Both the position numbers and the translations under genes were made by a program. From NCBI RefSeq assembly GCF_000820145.1, contig NZ_CDBW01000044.1:124001-188000 (forward strand): a stretch of DNA of 64,000 bases. The letters are read 5' to 3'. Shown piece after piece: positions 1 to 8,900 of this stretch. The stretch comes from Aeromonas sobria (GTDB lineage Bacteria; Pseudomonadota; Gammaproteobacteria; Enterobacterales; Aeromonadaceae). Every line of letters starts with the position of its first letter. Position 1 is the first letter of the stretch. The notes under the pieces are model-generated. The model did no database searches and was not told the DNA's origin. It worked only from the letters and a program-made list of their open reading frames with translations.

Positions 1-45
1 CATTAAATCTTGTTTTATCCAGATACCGGCCATTACCGTTGCCTT

Positions 46-61
46 ACTGGTCATACCATAT
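46..61. promoter_or_regulatory. Putative FadR operator upstream of fadL-like gene
   Basis: Positions 48-58 read TGGTCATACCA, matching the FadR core TGGTCNGACCA at all but one position. The site lies about 60 bases before the start of a FadL-type porin, which is a known FadR target class in gammaproteobacteria. The match is seen directly. Binding and repression in the absence of long-chain fatty acids are inferred. Confidence 0.6.
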
Positions 62-121
62 AAAATCCTGCCTCCATTCATATGACCTATTGAACCTTCG
101 GGTAACAGCAAGGATTTTGCC

Positions 122-1396
122 ATGCATCCCATCATCAAACCGTCCGCAATCGCCCTGCTGGTGATCGCGGGTCAGACCCATGCCGCCGGGTTCCAGCTGG
201 CTGAACAGTCCGCTACAGGTCTCGGACGCGCCTTTGCCGGTGAGGCCGCCATTGCAGATAACGCCAGCGTGCTCTCCCGCAATGCGGCTGCCATGACCCG
301 CTTCGATCAGATGGCGCTGTCTGGCGGTGCCATCTATGTCAGTCCTGACGTCAATATTGAAGGCAACTCCCGCTTGCCGACAAAAACCGGCATCGTCACT
401 TCCGATGCAAGTGCACACGATATCGCCGCCGCAGCCTGGGTTCCCAACGCTTATCTCATCATTCCACTCAATGAGCAGTGGCGCCTCGGCTTCTCGGCTA
501 CCTCTTACTACGGTCTTGGCGTCAAGATGCCGGATAACTACAGCGCCGGCCACTTTGGCAATGTCTCTGATATCAAGACCATGGATCTGGGTACCTCACT
601 CGCCTATCGCATTAATGAGATGTGGTCGGTGGGGGCCGGAATTTCGGCCATTCAGGGCGAAGGCGAAGTCGGCGGCACCTTCCCCTCTCGCAACCTGATC
701 GCAAAACATCTGCAAGGAGATGGCTGGGCATGGGGCTGGAATGTGAGCACTTTGCTGGAGTTGTCCGAGCAAACCCGGATCGGCCTCTCCTACCGTCACG
801 ATGTCACTTTGACGCTCTCGGGGAACGCTATTGTAGGCCGGCCCAATGCTGACGGCTCCGTTACCGAGCTCAGAGATACCGGCAGTCTGGATCTACCATT
901 GCCCGCGACGGCAGAATTGGCGGCTTTCCATCAGCTGACTGACAAGCTGGCTCTCCACGGCAGCCTGAACTGGACCAACTGGAGCAAATTCGTTCAGTTG
1001 GAAGCTGATCTTAACAATTTGCAGAGCATGCACATCAAGGATGAGCACTGGGAAGATAGCTGGCGCTATGCCGTCGGTATGACCTATCAGGTCACGCCCA
1101 AGTGGCAACTGCGATCCGGTGTGGCCTATGACGCAAGTCCGGTGCCAGCCGATCGTCGCACCATCTCCATCCCGGACGCCGATCGGATCTGGTACAGCCT
1201 GGGAATGGGTTATCAGTTCACGTCAAACCTGACCATGGATCTCGGGCTGACCCTGATCGATGGTAAAAAAGTAGATGTCACTGAAACAATGCAACTACCG
1301 ATACCAAACACCAATAAAACAACAAGCTCCACCTTCCAGGGCACTTCCGAAGGGGATGCCTGGCTGGCTGGTGCACAATTGAGCTATCTCTTCTAA
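122..1396 (+). CDS. fadL: FadL family outer-membrane long-chain fatty acid transporter
   Basis: A 424-residue predicted outer-membrane beta-barrel of the FadL/TodX family, which takes up long-chain fatty acids or other hydrophobic compounds. A signal peptide with an AHA-like cleavage site (THA then AGFQLAEQSATGLGRAFAG) occupies about residues 1-21, and the family's N-terminal hatch segment follows it. The chain ends in an aromatic residue (YLF), as barrel proteins do. AAGGA lies eight bases before the ATG. The usual NPA motif near residue 60 appears altered to RNAAAM, so substrate preference may differ from E. coli FadL. A FadR-like operator lies just upstream. Family assignment is firm, but the exact substrate is not shown by sequence. 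Confidence 0.9.
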   Translation: MHPIIKPSAIALLVIAGQTHAAGFQLAEQSATGLGRAFAGEAAIADNASVLSRNAAAMTRFDQMALSGGAIYVSPDVNIEGNSRLPTKTGIVTSDASAHDIAAAAWVPNAYLIIPLNEQWRLGFSATSYYGLGVKMPDNYSAGHFGNVSDIKTMDLGTSLAYRINEMWSVGAGISAIQGEGEVGGTFPSRNLIAKHLQGDGWAWGWNVSTLLELSEQTRIGLSYRHDVTLTLSGNAIVGRPNADGSVTELRDTGSLDLPLPATAELAAFHQLTDKLALHGSLNWTNWSKFVQLEADLNNLQSMHIKDEHWEDSWRYAVGMTYQVTPKWQLRSGVAYDASPVPADRRTISIPDADRIWYSLGMGYQFTSNLTMDLGLTLIDGKKVDVTETMQLPIPNTNKTTSSTFQGTSEGDAWLAGAQLSYLF

Positions 1397-1414
1397 ATTC
1401 CTTCCCTGCAGAAA

Positions 1415-1467
1415 AACACTATGCCAATTATTGCCTTACTCCATATGGTGAGCACTGGCATAGTGTT
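1415..1467. repeat. Long-loop inverted repeat after fadL-like gene
   Basis: AACACTATGCCA at 1415-1426 is exactly complementary to TGGCATAGTGTT at 1456-1467, separated by 29 bases that contain CATATG. It sits between the FadL-type gene and the EAL-HDOD gene. There is no clear U-tract, so it could be a transcript-end hairpin or a protein-binding site. Confidence 0.4.
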
Positions 1468-1512
1468 CTGCTACACCATAAACTCAACCCAGTACCCATA
1501 CTGGAGCAAGGC

Positions 1513-2739
1513 ATGTATTCCTACGTAGCAAGACAGCCAATACTCGATAGAGACCTCAATACCTATGCCTATGAGCTGCTCTTTCGCGATAGCCTGAATA
1601 ACGTCTTCCCTGGTATCTCCTCCCAGCAGGCTACTTCGCGTCTGGTGGTCGAACAATTCCTGCAACAGAACATCGATCAACTGCTGGGTGGCCTGCCCTG
1701 CTTTATCAACTTCCCTCACTCACTGCTGTTAGAGGGCTTGGCAGAGTGCCTGCCGCCCGAAAAAGTAGTGATCGAAATTCTGGAAGACTCGCCGCCGGAT
1801 GATGCGTTGCTAGAAAAGGTGAAACAGCTGCACAAACTGGGTTATCAGCTGGCGCTCGATGACTTCACCATGTCGCCGGATTGGGAGCGCTTTCTCCCCT
1901 TTATCCATATCATCAAGTTTGATTTACGTGCCACGTCGTTGATGATGATCAAGGTGTTTATCCAGCGTCATACGTCACTTGGATTGACCTATCTGGCTGA
2001 AAAAGTAGAGGATAAGGCCGAGTTCGAACGGGTCAAAAATATGGGCATCCAGCTGTTCCAGGGCTTTTTCTTTAGCCGCCCAGAAATGGTCAAGCAAGCC
2101 ACCATGGCACCAGCCCAGGTCGTGGTAATGCAGTTGCTCAATGTGGTCAACGAAACCGAGCTGGACTTTAACCGGATTGAGCAGTTATTGAGCCAGGATG
2201 TGTCCCTTTCCCTCAAGCTGCTACGCTACGTCAACCACCTCAAAGGACAGAGCAACCCTATCTCCTCGTTTCGCCAAGCAGCCATCTACCTCGGCAATAC
2301 CCAACTAAAACGTTTTGTTTCGCTGATCGCTACCACCAGTGCAGGTAAGGGCAAGAGCGCCGAGCTCTACCAGATGTCGCTGATCAGAGCACGTTTCTGC
2401 GAACTGCTCGCCCATGCCCACGCCCCGGCCCAGCAGTCACAACAAGCCTTTATTACCGGCCTTTTCTCTTTGCTGGATGTGTTGATGGAACAACCCATGG
2501 ACAAGCTACTGGGGACTATCCCCTTAGTCGAAGATATCCGGCTGGCATTGCTGAAACGCCAAGGCAACCTCGGTTTTTATCTCGCATTTTGTGAAGATTA
2601 TGAAAATGCCAACTGGTCGCGGGTCACCGCCAAGACAGCACAGTTAGGGCTCAATGAGGACAAGGTGAGTCACCTCTACCTGACGGCAACCGCCTGGGTC
2701 AATGAACAGTGGCACGCGATAACTGCCCCGGTTAAATGA
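1513..2739 (+). CDS. EAL-HDOD domain signalling protein
   Basis: A 408-residue cytoplasmic protein of the YuxH/CdgJ type. An EAL-like domain (about residues 1-200) opens with ARQPILDRDLNTYAYELLFR, where the EAL signature is replaced by ELL. An HDOD domain follows (about 200-400, with SLSLKLLRYVNHLKG typical of it). The altered signature suggests the EAL half does not hydrolyse cyclic di-GMP but senses or scaffolds. In Vibrio, related proteins affect motility and biofilm formation. The gene ends by overlapping the convergent thiolase gene by 8 bases. Architecture is confident; partners are unknown. Confidence 0.88.
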   Translation: MYSYVARQPILDRDLNTYAYELLFRDSLNNVFPGISSQQATSRLVVEQFLQQNIDQLLGGLPCFINFPHSLLLEGLAECLPPEKVVIEILEDSPPDDALLEKVKQLHKLGYQLALDDFTMSPDWERFLPFIHIIKFDLRATSLMMIKVFIQRHTSLGLTYLAEKVEDKAEFERVKNMGIQLFQGFFFSRPEMVKQATMAPAQVVVMQLLNVVNETELDFNRIEQLLSQDVSLSLKLLRYVNHLKGQSNPISSFRQAAIYLGNTQLKRFVSLIATTSAGKGKSAELYQMSLIRARFCELLAHAHAPAQQSQQAFITGLFSLLDVLMEQPMDKLLGTIPLVEDIRLALLKRQGNLGFYLAFCEDYENANWSRVTAKTAQLGLNEDKVSHLYLTATAWVNEQWHAITAPVK

Positions 2740-3895
2740 CTTCGACCGCGATGGCGGTCGCCTCCCCGCCACCGATACAGAGCGTAGCCACCCCCCGGCG
2801 CAAGCCCTCTTGTCTCAACGCAGTGATCAGCGTCACCAGAATCCGCGCGCCGCTCGCCCCCAGCGGATGACCCAGCGCACAAGCCCCGCCATGCACATTG
2901 ACCTTGTGATGAGGAATGCCACACCCGCTCATGGCCAGCATAGTGACCATGGCAAAGGCCTCGTTGATTTCGAACAGATCCACCTCGTCCACCGACCAGG
3001 CCAGCCGTTCAAGCAAGCGTGATATCGCGCCGATAGGTGCAGAGGTAAACTCGGCGGGCAACGCAGCATGGCTCTGATAACCGACAATCCGTGCCAGCAC
3101 CGGTATCTGCCGCGCGCGCGCGGTGGCGCCATCCATCAAGATCAGTGCCGCAGCGCCATCCGAAATCGAGCTTGAATTGGCAGCTGTGATGGTTCCGCCC
3201 TGGCCAAACGCAGGTTTCAGGGTCGGTATTTTATCCGGTCGCCCCTTGCCCGGCTGCTCATCTTCGGCCAGCAACAGCCGGCCATCTTGATAACAAGGCG
3301 CCAGCTCCATGGCAAAAGAGCCCGCTTGCTGCGCCTGACGAGCCCGTTGCAACGATGCCAGAGCAAACGCATCCATGGCGCTGCGGGTCAGCCCGGCATG
3401 ATCCGCACTGTGCTGGGCATGTACGCCCATCAGCTGGCCATCATAGGCATCCTGCAAGCCATCAAGAAACAGGTGGTCCAGCACCTGTTGATGACCCATC
3501 CGAAAGCCGCTGCGGGCATTCTCCAGCAGATAGGGGGCTCGGCTCATGCTCTCCATTCCGCCCGCCACCACCACCCGGTTATCTCCCAGGCGAATGGAGT
3601 CTGCCGCCAGCATCACCGCCTTCATGCCTGAACCGCACACCTTGTTGACCGTGGTGGCGGGTACACTATCAGGCAGCCCCGCCTTCAACAGCGCCTGTCT
3701 GGCAGGTGCTTGGCCCATCCCTGCAGCCAGCACGTTACCCATGAACCCTTCATCGATCTGTGCAGGATCAAGCCCGCTTTGAGTCAGTGCCGCCGCAATG
3801 GCGCAAGCCCCCAACTCAGGGGCCGTCATCGCTGCCAATGCCCCCTGAAATGCCCCCATGGGGGTACGCTTTGCCGCCACAATCACAATATCCAT
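2732..3895 (-). CDS. Acetyl-CoA acetyltransferase / thiolase
   Basis: A 387-residue thiolase-fold enzyme that condenses or cleaves acyl-CoA with CoA. The active-site Cys is in NKVCGSGMKAV (about residue 88), the His is in NVHGGACALGHPLGASG, and the second Cys is in CIGGG near the C-terminus. Length fits the AtoB/PhaA class. The ATG at 3895 was chosen because it starts the conserved MDIVIVAAKRTPMG. The longer open frame has no homology-like sequence before it. The gene is divergent from a LiuR-like regulator with a shared operator, which points to branched-chain amino-acid or fatty-acid breakdown rather than polymer synthesis. Thiolase is certain; the exact substrate is inferred. Confidence 0.92.
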   Translation of the reverse strand: MDIVIVAAKRTPMGAFQGALAAMTAPELGACAIAAALTQSGLDPAQIDEGFMGNVLAAGMGQAPARQALLKAGLPDSVPATTVNKVCGSGMKAVMLAADSIRLGDNRVVVAGGMESMSRAPYLLENARSGFRMGHQQVLDHLFLDGLQDAYDGQLMGVHAQHSADHAGLTRSAMDAFALASLQRARQAQQAGSFAMELAPCYQDGRLLLAEDEQPGKGRPDKIPTLKPAFGQGGTITAANSSSISDGAAALILMDGATARARQIPVLARIVGYQSHAALPAEFTSAPIGAISRLLERLAWSVDEVDLFEINEAFAMVTMLAMSGCGIPHHKVNVHGGACALGHPLGASGARILVTLITALRQEGLRRGVATLCIGGGEATAIAVEVI

Positions 3896-3967
3896 CTGCA
3901 GACCCTTCCTTGTTACATGGCCATAACATAGGCGGTCTGGCGCGATGGAACAAGAGTTGCAGTGCCG

Positions 3968-3984
3968 TTTACGTTTAGGTAAGG
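3968..3984. promoter_or_regulatory. Putative LiuR-type operator between thiolase and merR genes
   Basis: TTTACGTTTAGGTAAGG agrees at 14 of 17 positions with the perfect site found at 43356-43372. It lies between the divergent thiolase and MerR genes, as expected for an autoregulated LiuR-type repressor. The sequence match is direct; binding is inferred. Confidence 0.6.
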
Positions 3985-4016
3985 TGCCCATCAGGAACGT
4001 TCGCCAAGAAGCCTGT

Positions 4017-4412
4017 ATGAACAAAAGCAAGGATGATAAACGGCGCTACAGCATCAGTGAGCTGGCCCGGGAATTTGATATTACAACGCGCAGCATTCGC
4101 TTCTATGAAGATCAGGGTCTGCTGGATCCAGGCAGAGAGGGCCAGACCCGGATCTACAGCAAGCAGGATCGGGTGCGTCTCAAGCTCACCTTGCGTGGCA
4201 AACGGCTTGGTTTCAGTCTGGCGGAGATCCGCGAATTATTTGATCTCTACGATGCCGACAAGAGCAGCCGCAGCCAGCTGCAGACCATGCTAGGGCTGGT
4301 CGCAGAGAAGCGGGAGACACTGCAACAGCAGATGGAAGATATCAGGATGGTACTGCTGGAGCTGGATGCAGCCGAACAGCGTTGCCAGCAAGCACTCGGT
4401 CAATTGAGATAG
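4017..4412 (+). CDS. liuR: MerR family regulator, LiuR-like
   Basis: A 131-residue MerR-family DNA-binding protein. The winged-helix domain covers about residues 10-80 (ISELAREFDITTRSIRFYED, then GFSLAEIRELFDLYD), followed by a dimerising coiled coil to about residue 125. There is no cysteine-rich metal loop, which fits the LiuR group that controls leucine/isovalerate and related acyl-CoA degradation genes in gammaproteobacteria. The ATG at 4017 begins the usual short basic tail; a longer frame starts at 3945 but would run through the operator. The neighbouring divergent thiolase and a matching palindrome at the etf locus support the assignment. The exact effector is unknown. Confidence 0.8.
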   Translation: MNKSKDDKRRYSISELAREFDITTRSIRFYEDQGLLDPGREGQTRIYSKQDRVRLKLTLRGKRLGFSLAEIRELFDLYDADKSSRSQLQTMLGLVAEKRETLQQQMEDIRMVLLELDAAEQRCQQALGQLR

Positions 4413-4487
4413 CCTGGATCAACTAGCACCACCCGGCACCTCATGATTCGGGTCGCTACTGGCTGGCTTTATTAAATATCAGATAGC

Positions 4488-4515
4488 AAAAAGCCACTCC
4501 TGAGAGTGGCTTTTT
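4488..4515. terminator. Bidirectional terminator between liuR and rplY
   Basis: GCCACTC and GAGTGGC form a 7-bp stem with a 4-base loop, flanked by A5 and T5. It can end both the rightward regulator transcript and the leftward rplY transcript. Confidence 0.8.
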
Positions 4516-4536
4516 CTTCAACTGAATAGCTCGCGA

Positions 4537-4824
4537 TTAAACGCGAACGAAGTCCAGGTGAACCAGCTTGTAACGTACAGGGTGACGCTGGATAGCTTTC
4601 ACTTTTACGTTAACTTCTTCGCCATTGATAACCATGGTCAGTACAGACTCATAGAATTCCGGCTTCTCTTGAGCCAGAACAATTTTCTTGTGGTCAACAG
4701 CGATGGACAGTGCTTCTTTACCAGCACCGTAGATGATGGCAGGAACTTGGTCAGCGTGACGCAGGCGGCGGCTCGCACCTTTCCCCAGGTCAGTACGGAC
4801 TTCAGCTTGGAATACGAAAGACAT
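4537..4824 (-). CDS. rplY: 50S ribosomal protein L25
   Basis: A 95-residue protein of the short (E. coli-type) L25 class, which binds loop E of 5S rRNA in the large subunit. The start MSFVFQAEVRTDLGKGASRR matches the family N-terminus, and the C-terminal CTC domain is absent, as in E. coli. The ATG at 4824 is chosen over an upstream in-frame start because the extension covers the leader hairpin. It is monocistronic, with a terminator on its 3' side. Autoregulation through the leader is plausible. Confidence 0.96.
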   Translation of the reverse strand: MSFVFQAEVRTDLGKGASRRLRHADQVPAIIYGAGKEALSIAVDHKKIVLAQEKPEFYESVLTMVINGEEVNVKVKAIQRHPVRYKLVHLDFVRV

Positions 4825-4853
4825 AGTGTGTATCTCTTTTAAGATGAATTTAT

Positions 4854-4879
4854 GGTGTTGACTGCGACCGGTCAACACC
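4854..4879 (-). promoter_or_regulatory. Hairpin in rplY 5' leader (candidate L25 ribosomal leader)
   Basis: GGTGTTGAC at 4854-4862 pairs perfectly with GTCAACACC at 4871-4879 around an 8-base loop. The hairpin begins 29 bases before the rplY start codon. Gammaproteobacterial L25 leaders that may bind L25 have been proposed. The hairpin is seen here; identity with that motif family needs a covariance-model search. Confidence 0.55.
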
Positions 4880-4937
4880 TCGCAAAACGAGCGCGAATAC
4901 TACCACGGGCTAAATAGGGATACAAGGCAGATGCCCC

Positions 4938-5819
4938 TTACCTCCGCTGCCCCTGCTCCAGGCGGGCAAATTGCTGTTGGCGCTGGGCCGCACTCAAAGC
5001 ATCAAACTGCGCCAGTGTCTCGGCGCGAGGGCAATAAAGTCCATCCCCCGTCCTGACGTTGATGCTGTTACCGAGCCGCCCCCGATTTTCGGCTACCAGC
5101 GCCAGCAAATAGCTATAGGTATCCGCCCCCTGGGCACTGGATAACTGGTTGGCAATGCGCCACAGGGTCTCACCCGCGGCGACCTGATGGCACACCGTAT
5201 GCTGCGTACCCGCTGCCGGAGCAGAGAGGGTGAGCATGGTATCGCGGCTCACTGATGACTCAGCCACGCTACTGGCCAGCGTCATATCGGCAGGCTTCAT
5301 CCCTTTGGTGGACAGCATTCCCGCTGCACGCGGCGTCAGCCCAAGCTTTGCCAGCAGGGGTTCGCTGTTGTCAGCAGGAATGGGCATATCAGTGCCGCCA
5401 AATGCCCCTTGGGGGATATGGAACTCGGCGATAAAAGGGGTCACAGACTGCGCAGTATCAACATCAACCGGTGAACGACTCCCCTGCTGCATCACGGCAA
5501 CGGCCTGGCCAGACGCGACCCCATAGGCCATCTCATCGATACGCCGCAGCCTTGCCAGATAGGTTTTAGAAAGCTGCGCCTCCCCCTCGAACAGATCAAA
5601 GGGGGGCACTAATCTGGCAGGAAACAGGATCTGCCAGCGACCCTGTTTCTGCTTTTGAGCCAAAGGCGGAAACTGATTGCCGCGCCAGGCAACAAACATC
5701 GCAGGCGGGGTACGCGCCAATGGGTAGTATTCCGGGTTTAATTGCACCCATGTGTGTTCCGCAATGGGTTGATAGCCGCTGATCATCACCTGTGCGACCC
5801 CTAACCAGATCCCCAGCAT
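4938..5819 (-). CDS. LysM domain protein, FimV-like C-terminus
   Basis: A 293-residue protein. The C-terminal segment (about residues 205-260, GETLWRIANQLS with LLALVAENRGRL) is a LysM-type fold as in FimV/TapV peptidoglycan-binding modules, so an envelope role is likely. The N-terminus has a short hydrophobic stretch (GIWLGVAQVMI) that may be a weak export signal. The start at 5819 is preceded by AGGAGG at ideal spacing, which rules out the longer frame. The middle is rich in Ala, Met and Gln without known domains. It lies 92 bases downstream of hrpA on the same strand. The function beyond cell-wall binding is unknown. Confidence 0.7.
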   Translation of the reverse strand: MLGIWLGVAQVMISGYQPIAEHTWVQLNPEYYPLARTPPAMFVAWRGNQFPPLAQKQKQGRWQILFPARLVPPFDLFEGEAQLSKTYLARLRRIDEMAYGVASGQAVAVMQQGSRSPVDVDTAQSVTPFIAEFHIPQGAFGGTDMPIPADNSEPLLAKLGLTPRAAGMLSTKGMKPADMTLASSVAESSVSRDTMLTLSAPAAGTQHTVCHQVAAGETLWRIANQLSSAQGADTYSYLLALVAENRGRLGNSINVRTGDGLYCPRAETLAQFDALSAAQRQQQFARLEQGQRR

Positions 5820-5911
5820 CCTTGCCTCCTGACCCCCAGAGGAAGGGAGCCGCCACACAGCAGCCCCTTCTCATTCTCTATATCACGCTGTTAAAACAGA
5901 CAGATAGCAGC

Positions 5912-8900
5912 TTAGCACTGCGCAATGGCGTTAAGCACCCGTTTATCTGAAACCGGATAGGGGGTCCCCAGATTCTGGGCAAAAAATGACACCCGCAGCT
6001 CCTCGATCATCCAGCGGATATTAGCCACCTCGGTCGGTACCAGCTGGGATTTGGGGATCTTGGCCAACAGCCCCTTGTAATCGCTTTCCACGCTCTGCAC
6101 CTTGAGCATGTAGACCCGATCCCGGTTGGGGTCGATAGCCAACTTCTCCATGCGCCGCTCAATGGCACGCAAGTAACGCAACAAGTCCGGCAGCCGCTGC
6201 CAGCCGGTCTCGGTCACAAAGCCTTTATGGATCAGTTTGTCGAGCTGGAGCTGAATATCTGACATGGCGAACGCGGTATCGAGCTGCATCTTGCCCTTGA
6301 GCCGCTTCTTGATCTCATGGGAGAGGGTCAGCACGGCTTCCACCTGCTTGGCCACTTCCACCACCGCATCGTTGAGCTCGGCCCGGACAAACTCTTTGAG
6401 CCCCTCAAAACCGGCCTCATCCCATGCCAGGCCGCCATGGCGCTCGATGAGCTTGTCGCAACCGCAGGCAATACAGTCATCGATCAGCTCGGCCACCTTG
6501 CCAAACGGATTGAAGTAGAGCCCCAGCTTGGCCTTGTTGGGCAGCTTCTCTTGCAGGTACTTGATGGGAGAAGGCACGTTGAGCAGCACCAGCCGGCGCT
6601 GACCCGCCCACATCAGTTGCTGCTGGGCCACCGGACTCTCCACCAGCTGAATGGAGACCGAGTCTTTCTCATCCACCAGCGCCGGATAAGCCTTCACTTC
6701 GAAACCGCCCCGCTTCTGGCTGTACTCCTGCGGCAACTCGCCAAAGCTCCAGAGGGTCAGGCCGGATTGCTCGATGTCATCATCCGCCACTTGCGACAAG
6801 GTCTCCTGCACCTTGCCACGCAAGGATTCTTTCAGCGCGTCCAGATCTTTCCCTTCCGCCACCTGCTTGTGCTTGTCATCCACTACCCGGAAGGTGAGCT
6901 TCAGGTGATCGGGCACCGCATTCCAGTCCCATGACTCGCGAGGCACTGTGACACCTGTCATCCGCCGCAGCTGGCGCTCCATCTCGTCCAACAGCGGCCC
7001 CTGCTCGGGATTAAGGCTGGCCAGCAGCGCATCGGCATAGTTGGGCGCCGGTACGAAGTTTTTGCGCATCGGCTTTGGCATCGACTTGATCAGCGCGACC
7101 AACAGCTCATGACGCAAGCCCGGAATAAGCCACTCGAACCCCTGCACGTCTACCTGATTCAGTAGCGGCAACGGAATATGCAGGGTGACGCCATCGGCCG
7201 CCTCCCCCGGTTCAAACTGATAGCTCAACTTGAGCTTGAGCCGCCCCTGCTGCCAGAAGTTGGGATAATCAAGATCACTGATGTGGGCCGCATCGCCCTT
7301 CATCAACATCTCCCGCTCGAAGTTGAGCAGTTCGGGATCCTGCTTGTGGGCCTCCTTCCACCATTTGTCGAAGTGGCGGCTTGATATCACCTCCTCGGGC
7401 AGGCGAGCATCATAGAAGCGGAACAGGTCCTCATCATCCACCAGAATGTCGCGGCGACGGGATTTGTGCTCCAGCGCTTCCACCTCGGCCAACAATTTGC
7501 GGTTTTCGCCAAAGAAGCGATGACGGGTCTCGAAATCCCCCTCCACCAGCGCGCGGCGGATAAACAGCTCACGGCACAGGGCCGGATCCAGGGTGCTGAA
7601 GTTGATGGTCCGCTCATTGACCAGGGTCAGACCGTAGAGGGTCACCTTCTCCTTGGCCATCACGGCACCATTTTTCTTCGACCAATGGGGGTCACTGTGG
7701 TGCAATTTAATCAGATGCGCTGCCAGCGGCTCCACCCATTCGGGTTCGATCTTAGCGTTGACCCGGGCGTAGAGCCGTGAGGTCTCCACCAACTCGGCGG
7801 CCATCACCCACTTGGGCGGCTTCTTGAACAGACCCGACGCCGGGAAGAGGTGAAAACGACCGTTGCGCGCACCAAGAAACTCCGGTTTTTCCAGATCCTT
7901 GTTGCCAATATGGCTGAGCAACCCGGTCAACAGCGCACAGTGCACCGTCTTGAAGTCTGCCGGTTCATGGTTGGCTTTAAAACCGAGCTCTTTTACCGTC
8001 TGGCGCAACTGGAAGTGGATATCCTGCCATTCGCGTACCCGCAGGGAGGAGAGAAACTCCTTCTGACACATCCGGCGGAACGGGTTGCTGCCCAGCAGAT
8101 CCTGCTGCTCTTTGAGGTAGTTCCACAGATTGACGAAGGCGAGAAAATCCGAGTCTTTGTCTTCAAAGCGTCGGTGCTGCTCGTCGGCGGCCTGCTTTTT
8201 CTCCATCGGCCGCTCGCGAGGATCCTGGATACTGAGACCGGCGGTGATCACCATCACCTCACTCAAACAACCGGTTTGCGCTGCGGTGATCACCATCTTC
8301 GCCAGACGGGGATCCAGGGGAATGCGCGACAGCTGACGACCGGTATCGGTCAGTTGCAGTTTGGCTTCCAGCTCCTGCCCTTGTGATTCACGGGCCGGCA
8401 GTTCACGCACCGCCCCCAGCTCTTTGAGCAGCGTCAGGCCATCTTTGATGTGACGCGACTCGGGTGGCTCAACGAAGGGGAAGGCTTCCATATTGCCAAG
8501 CCCCAGCGCCAGCATCTGCAAGATGACCGACGCCAGGTTGGTGCGCAAGATCTCGGGATCGGTAAAGGCCGGACGGCCGTTGAAATCCTCCTCCGAGTAA
8601 AGCCGGATACAGATACCGTCCGCCACCCGGCCACAACGCCCTTTACGCTGGTTGGCACTCGCCTGAGAGACCGCCTCGATAGGCAGACGCTGCACCTTGG
8701 TACGCCAGGAGTAACGGCTGATCCGGGCAGTACCCGGATCGATGACATAGCGGATGCCCGGCACTGTGAGTGAGGTCTCTGCCACGTTGGTGGCGAGCAC
8801 GATACGCCGCCCTGCATGCTGCTGGAACACCTTGTTCTGCTCGGCGTTGGAGAGACGGGCGTAGAGCGGCAACACCTCGGTATCGCGCAGATTGAGCTTG

